The position numbers were made by a program, and so were the translations under genes. Under the pieces are notes generated by a model. It was not told the origin of the DNA. It ran no database searches and was given only the letters and a program-made list of their open reading frames with translations. DNA of 64,000 nt, from the NCBI RefSeq assembly GCF_014650035.1, contig NZ_BMUE01000022.1, positions 1-64,000 of the forward strand. The letters are read 5' to 3'. Source of the DNA: Streptomyces lucensis JCM 4490 (GTDB taxonomy: Bacteria; Actinomycetota; Actinomycetes; Streptomycetales; Streptomycetaceae). Below are positions 61,595 through 64,000 of this stretch, piece after piece (positions within the stretch are counted from its first letter, which is position 1; every line of letters starts with the position of its first letter).

Positions 61595-62562
61595 GCGCCG
61601 CCACGCTGGTCGCCGTCGGCCTGTCACTGATCTCGGCCGTCGCCTACGCGCTGGCCGCCGTGGCCCAGGAACGCCTCGCCTCCCGCGGCCCCGGCGCCGG
61701 CCTGCCGCGGCTGCTGCGCACGGGCGCCTGGTGGTCGGCGGTCGGCCTGAACGCGGCCGGGGCCCTGCTGCACGTCGTCGCCCTCGAGTACGGCCCCCTG
61801 ACCGTCGTCCAGCCGCTGGGCGCGCTCACCCTCGTCGCGGCCGTGCCGCTCGGGGCGCGGGCGGCCGGGCGGCGGGTCAGCGGTACGGAGTGGCGCGGTA
61901 CGGCGCTGACGCTGCTCGGGCTCGCCGTGCTGCTGGTCGCCGCCTCGGGCCCGGCGCCCACCCGGGTGCTGTCGCTGCCCGGGGCCGTGGCGGTCGCCGG
62001 TACGACCGCCGCCGTGATCGGCGTGCTGTCCCGGCCCGGCGCCCGGCCCGGCCTGCGGCACGCGACCGCGTCCGGGTTCGCCTCCGGTGTCGCCTCGGCG
62101 CTGACCCAGACGGTGACCGTCGCGGCCACGAACCGTTCCGGGCCGGTGCCCGGGATCGAGGTGATCGTGGTCGCCGCACTGGTCGCCGCGTTCGCCGCCT
62201 GCGGGCTGCTGCTGTCGCAGACGGCCTACCGCGGCGGGCTCGGCGGTCCGCTGGCCGTGGTCACCCTGGCCAATCCGGTGGCCGCCGCGGTGATCGGCCT
62301 GACCCTGCTCGGGCAGGGTTTGCGGGGCGGCGCCGCCGGTGTGCTGCTGGCGCTGGCCGGAGCGGGCCTGGCCGCCCGGGGTGTGGTCCTGCTGACCCGC
62401 GCGGCCCCCGCACCGGAGCCCGCCGGCGAGCCCGCGGAGTCCGGGGTGCGCGACGAGCACCCCGTCGCGGCGGTGCTGGCGTTGCGGGGCACGGCGGCGA
62501 CCGCCGAACCGGCGCTGGTGCCGCGGCGACCGGAGCGGCCGGGACACCTCACGGCGCTGTGA
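61591..62562 (+). CDS. DMT/EamA-like multi-pass transporter
   Basis: 323 residues with about nine or ten hydrophobic segments and two similar halves; N-terminal SAATLVAVGLSLISAVAYALAA and TVVQPLGALTLVAAVPLG, and LANPVAAAVIGLTLLGQGL are typical of drug/metabolite transporters. Substrate unknown. ATGA overlap with the PAP2 gene shows an operon. A hydrophilic tail of about 60 residues follows the last helix. Confidence 0.8.
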   Translation: MSAATLVAVGLSLISAVAYALAAVAQERLASRGPGAGLPRLLRTGAWWSAVGLNAAGALLHVVALEYGPLTVVQPLGALTLVAAVPLGARAAGRRVSGTEWRGTALTLLGLAVLLVAASGPAPTRVLSLPGAVAVAGTTAAVIGVLSRPGARPGLRHATASGFASGVASALTQTVTVAATNRSGPVPGIEVIVVAALVAAFAACGLLLSQTAYRGGLGGPLAVVTLANPVAAAVIGLTLLGQGLRGGAAGVLLALAGAGLAARGVVLLTRAAPAPEPAGEPAESGVRDEHPVAAVLALRGTAATAEPALVPRRPERPGHLTAL

Positions 62563-62570
62563 GGGCACAC

Positions 62571-62617
62571 GACGGCGGCCGGTGCACGGTGGTTCTCCGC
62601 GTGCACCCGCCGCCGTC
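62571..62617. terminator. 18-bp hairpin (one mismatch) between convergent genes
   Basis: GACGGCGGC/GCCGCCGTC and GGTGCACG/CGTGCACC form a stem broken by one C-C, with an 11-nt loop and TTTG downstream on the plus strand. Confidence 0.7.
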
Positions 62618-62640
62618 GCCGTGTTTGACCGGACTGCCGG

Positions 62641-63489
62641 TCAGCCCCAGCCGCGCGCGTCCTGCTTGAGGGCGGTGTCGACGGTCAGGGCCGTCGCCAC
62701 GACCAGGCTCAGCAGCGGTTCGGGCAGCTGGTAGTGGATCTGCAGGACGTAGTTGTCCGCCGTGGTGAACAGCGTCTTGGCGAGGCCTTCCCACGTCTTG
62801 GTGATCCGCGCGACCTCGTTGTCCGCGTGGTCGACGATGGCGAAGTTCCAGGCCCGCCAGTTCTCCGCCTTGATCGCGCCGACCTGCTGGCCGTTCGCGG
62901 TCATCGCGAAGTTGATCTTCCCGATCATGTTCTTCTGGACGATCTCGCCGACCGGCGATCCGTCCGGGCGGGTCACGATCACCCGGGACTTGAAGATCTT
63001 CGCGGGGCGGGTCAGCAGCAGCTGCGGCTGGCCGTAGGCGTCGCGGATCTCCAGCTTGTGGGTGAGGAACTGGTCGAGGCTGGAGACGAAGCGCAGGATC
63101 TTCCTGAGCACCCCCTGGCCGACCTGGGTGACCGAGCCGATCTCCCGGCCGTTCTGATCCATGACCTTGTACTCGTTGGTCAGCTCGATCAGCTTGGCCT
63201 TCTGGTTCACGACCAGGACGGGCTCGGTGAACAGGGTGCCGCCGCCGGGGCCGGCCGCGACGCCCGCCTGCTGCTGCACCTGGCGCTGCACCTTGGCGTC
63301 GGGCGCCTGCTGCTGCGGGATGTGCGCGGCGGGCTGCTGGGGAGCGGCCTGCGGCGGGACCTGACCGGCGCCCTGCTGCGCCGGGTTGGTGTGCTCGGTC
63401 CACTGGGTTCCGTCCCAGTAGCGGAGCGTCTGGGCTGCCCCGTGCGGATCGGGGTACCAGCCTGCAGGAGTGTTCGATTGCGTGGTCAC
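62641..63489 (-). CDS. DUF2510 plus LURP-one/phospholipid-scramblase-like protein
   Basis: 282 residues. N-terminal DUF2510 (PAGWYPDPHGAAQTLRYWDGTQWTEHT), a Gln/Pro-rich linker, then a beta-rich tubby-like LURP-one/scramblase domain from about 85 (LFTEPVLVVNQKAKLIELTNEYKVMD; IFKSRVIVTRPDGSPVGE). No transmembrane helix. Function unknown; members may bind lipids. GTG start at 63489, 6 nt after TAGTGT, so leaderless. Second DUF2510 protein within 5 kb. Confidence 0.87.
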   Translation of the reverse strand: MTTQSNTPAGWYPDPHGAAQTLRYWDGTQWTEHTNPAQQGAGQVPPQAAPQQPAAHIPQQQAPDAKVQRQVQQQAGVAAGPGGGTLFTEPVLVVNQKAKLIELTNEYKVMDQNGREIGSVTQVGQGVLRKILRFVSSLDQFLTHKLEIRDAYGQPQLLLTRPAKIFKSRVIVTRPDGSPVGEIVQKNMIGKINFAMTANGQQVGAIKAENWRAWNFAIVDHADNEVARITKTWEGLAKTLFTTADNYVLQIHYQLPEPLLSLVVATALTVDTALKQDARGWG

Positions 63490-63495
63490 CGGGGC

Positions 63496-63501
63496 ACACT
63501 A
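63496..63501 (-). promoter_or_regulatory. Leaderless -10 box of scramblase-like gene
   Basis: On the minus strand TAGTGT is followed after 6 nt by the GTG. Confidence 0.5.
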
Positions 63502-63555
63502 CCCTGATGTGCCCGGTACCTGACCAGCCTGAACGGAACGGTCTTCATCGCCCGT

Positions 63556-64000
63556 TCACTCCGTCACGATCGCCGGGTCGCTGACGCCGGGCAGCCCGTT
63601 CTCCACATGTCCGGCGAATCGGCGTGAAAAGGCCGCGTCGGCCTCACAGGTGACGGTCAGGTCGTACCAGCGCCCGCTCTCCGCGAGGCCGACGGCGTGC
63701 CGCACGGTGGCCCCGGGCCGCACGCCCACCACGAGCGGCCGGCCGCCGTAACCGTTCGTCACCTTCAGCCGCGCCGTGCCGGAACCGCTGTTGGTGAAGG
63801 CCAGTTCTAGCCGGTCGCCGGCGTGCCGGGCGGTGACCTCGGGGCCCGCGGTCCCGCCCCGGCCCCGGAAGACGCGCAGGAAGCCGTTCGGGCCGTGGAC
63901 GGCGAGGTCGTAGACGCCCGCGGAGCAGGCCGGGTCCCAGGTGTCGGAGACGGTCTTGCCGGCCTCGGTGGTGTAGCTCCAGGGACCGTCGGTGCGGTTG
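63556..64000 (-). CDS. Phosphocholine-specific phospholipase C, C-terminal part (cut by window edge)
   Basis: The last 148 codons of a gene entering from the right edge. It holds two repeats of the bacterial phospholipase C C-terminal beta domain: GVYDLAVHGPNGFLRVFRG, then a second ending RWYDLTVTCEADAAFSRRFA. The catalytic phosphoesterase domain would lie outside the window, so activity cannot be judged. Ends ENGLPGVSDPAIVTE. The family consists of secreted enzymes cleaving phosphatidylcholine and sphingomyelin, often phosphate-regulated. Confidence 0.85.
   Translation of the reverse strand, partial: NRTDGPWSYTTEAGKTVSDTWDPACSAGVYDLAVHGPNGFLRVFRGRGGTAGPEVTARHAGDRLELAFTNSGSGTARLKVTNGYGGRPLVVGVRPGATVRHAVGLAESGRWYDLTVTCEADAAFSRRFAGHVENGLPGVSDPAIVTE

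Overview
The window is very GC-rich actinobacterial DNA, almost certainly from a Streptomyces chromosome. The evidence is a hopanoid operon of the streptomycete type, an SsgA-like sporulation protein (position 43826), a WhiB-like regulator (48348), DUF2510 proteins, frequent GTG/TTG starts and several leaderless promoters with a TANNNT box 6-8 nt before the start codon. The gene order resembles what I remember of the SCO67xx region of S. coelicolor, but that is memory and not a search. No tRNA, rRNA, CRISPR array, prophage or insertion sequence was seen. It reads as ordinary chromosomal-arm DNA rather than an island.

Layout. Positions 1-8612 (minus strand) hold the hopanoid operon, read hpnC, hpnD, a 42-codon ORF, hpnE, a polyprenyl diphosphate synthase, shc, hpnG, hpnH, ispG (cut by the window edge). 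HpnC/D/E make squalene, Shc cyclises it, HpnH and HpnG extend the hopane, and IspG plus the synthase supply precursors. Positions 8911-15969 (minus) hold a tightly overlapping seven-gene set: two CDP-alcohol phosphotransferases, a sugar-type nucleotidyltransferase, a glycerol-1-phosphate-dehydrogenase-like enzyme, a family 2 glycosyltransferase and a two-gene ABC exporter. It looks like an uncharacterised pathway that builds and exports a phosphodiester-linked envelope molecule. Positions 16235-24989 hold galE, a metal efflux transporter with a candidate ArsR-type operator, idi, an anti-sigma-type kinase, an enoyl-CoA hydratase, two DJ-1/GlxA relatives, an LPFR small protein and tex. Positions 25063-32524 hold an ABC-F ATPase, a D-amino-acid oxidase-like enzyme, a repeat- and hairpin-filled 570-bp gap, a secreted Xaa-Pro peptidase, a secreted M1 peptidase and a macro-domain protein.

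Positions 32567-43593 hold an amino-acid permease, a MerR regulator, a beta-oxidation operon (CaiB-type enzyme, thiolase, FadB) with a complex promoter region, a saccharopine-dehydrogenase-like reductase, endonuclease V and small proteins. Positions 43826-49656 hold ssgD, a second ABC-F gene behind a strong promoter and an attenuator-like leader, a dimethylargininase, an acyl-ACP desaturase behind three tandem operators, a WhiB protein and a VOC protein. Positions 49691-64000 hold a LacI regulator, a split LigD system (polymerase and ligase as divergent genes), a zinc alcohol dehydrogenase, a frameshifted ATPase/TPR regulator, anmK behind a CTTCGG repeat array, two DUF2510 proteins, a TetR gene divergent from a PAP2/DMT pair across a 16-bp-period operator array, and the 3' end of a phospholipase C gene.

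The most unusual material is regulatory and structural: the ABC-F leader (44268-44522), the TetR array (60675-60756), the desaturase operators (47236-47280), the 111-nt hairpin and junction repeats (27750-28420), the short coupled ORFs in the hopanoid operon, and the CDP-alcohol/G1P export cluster, where one phosphotransferase lacks its fourth catalytic Asp.
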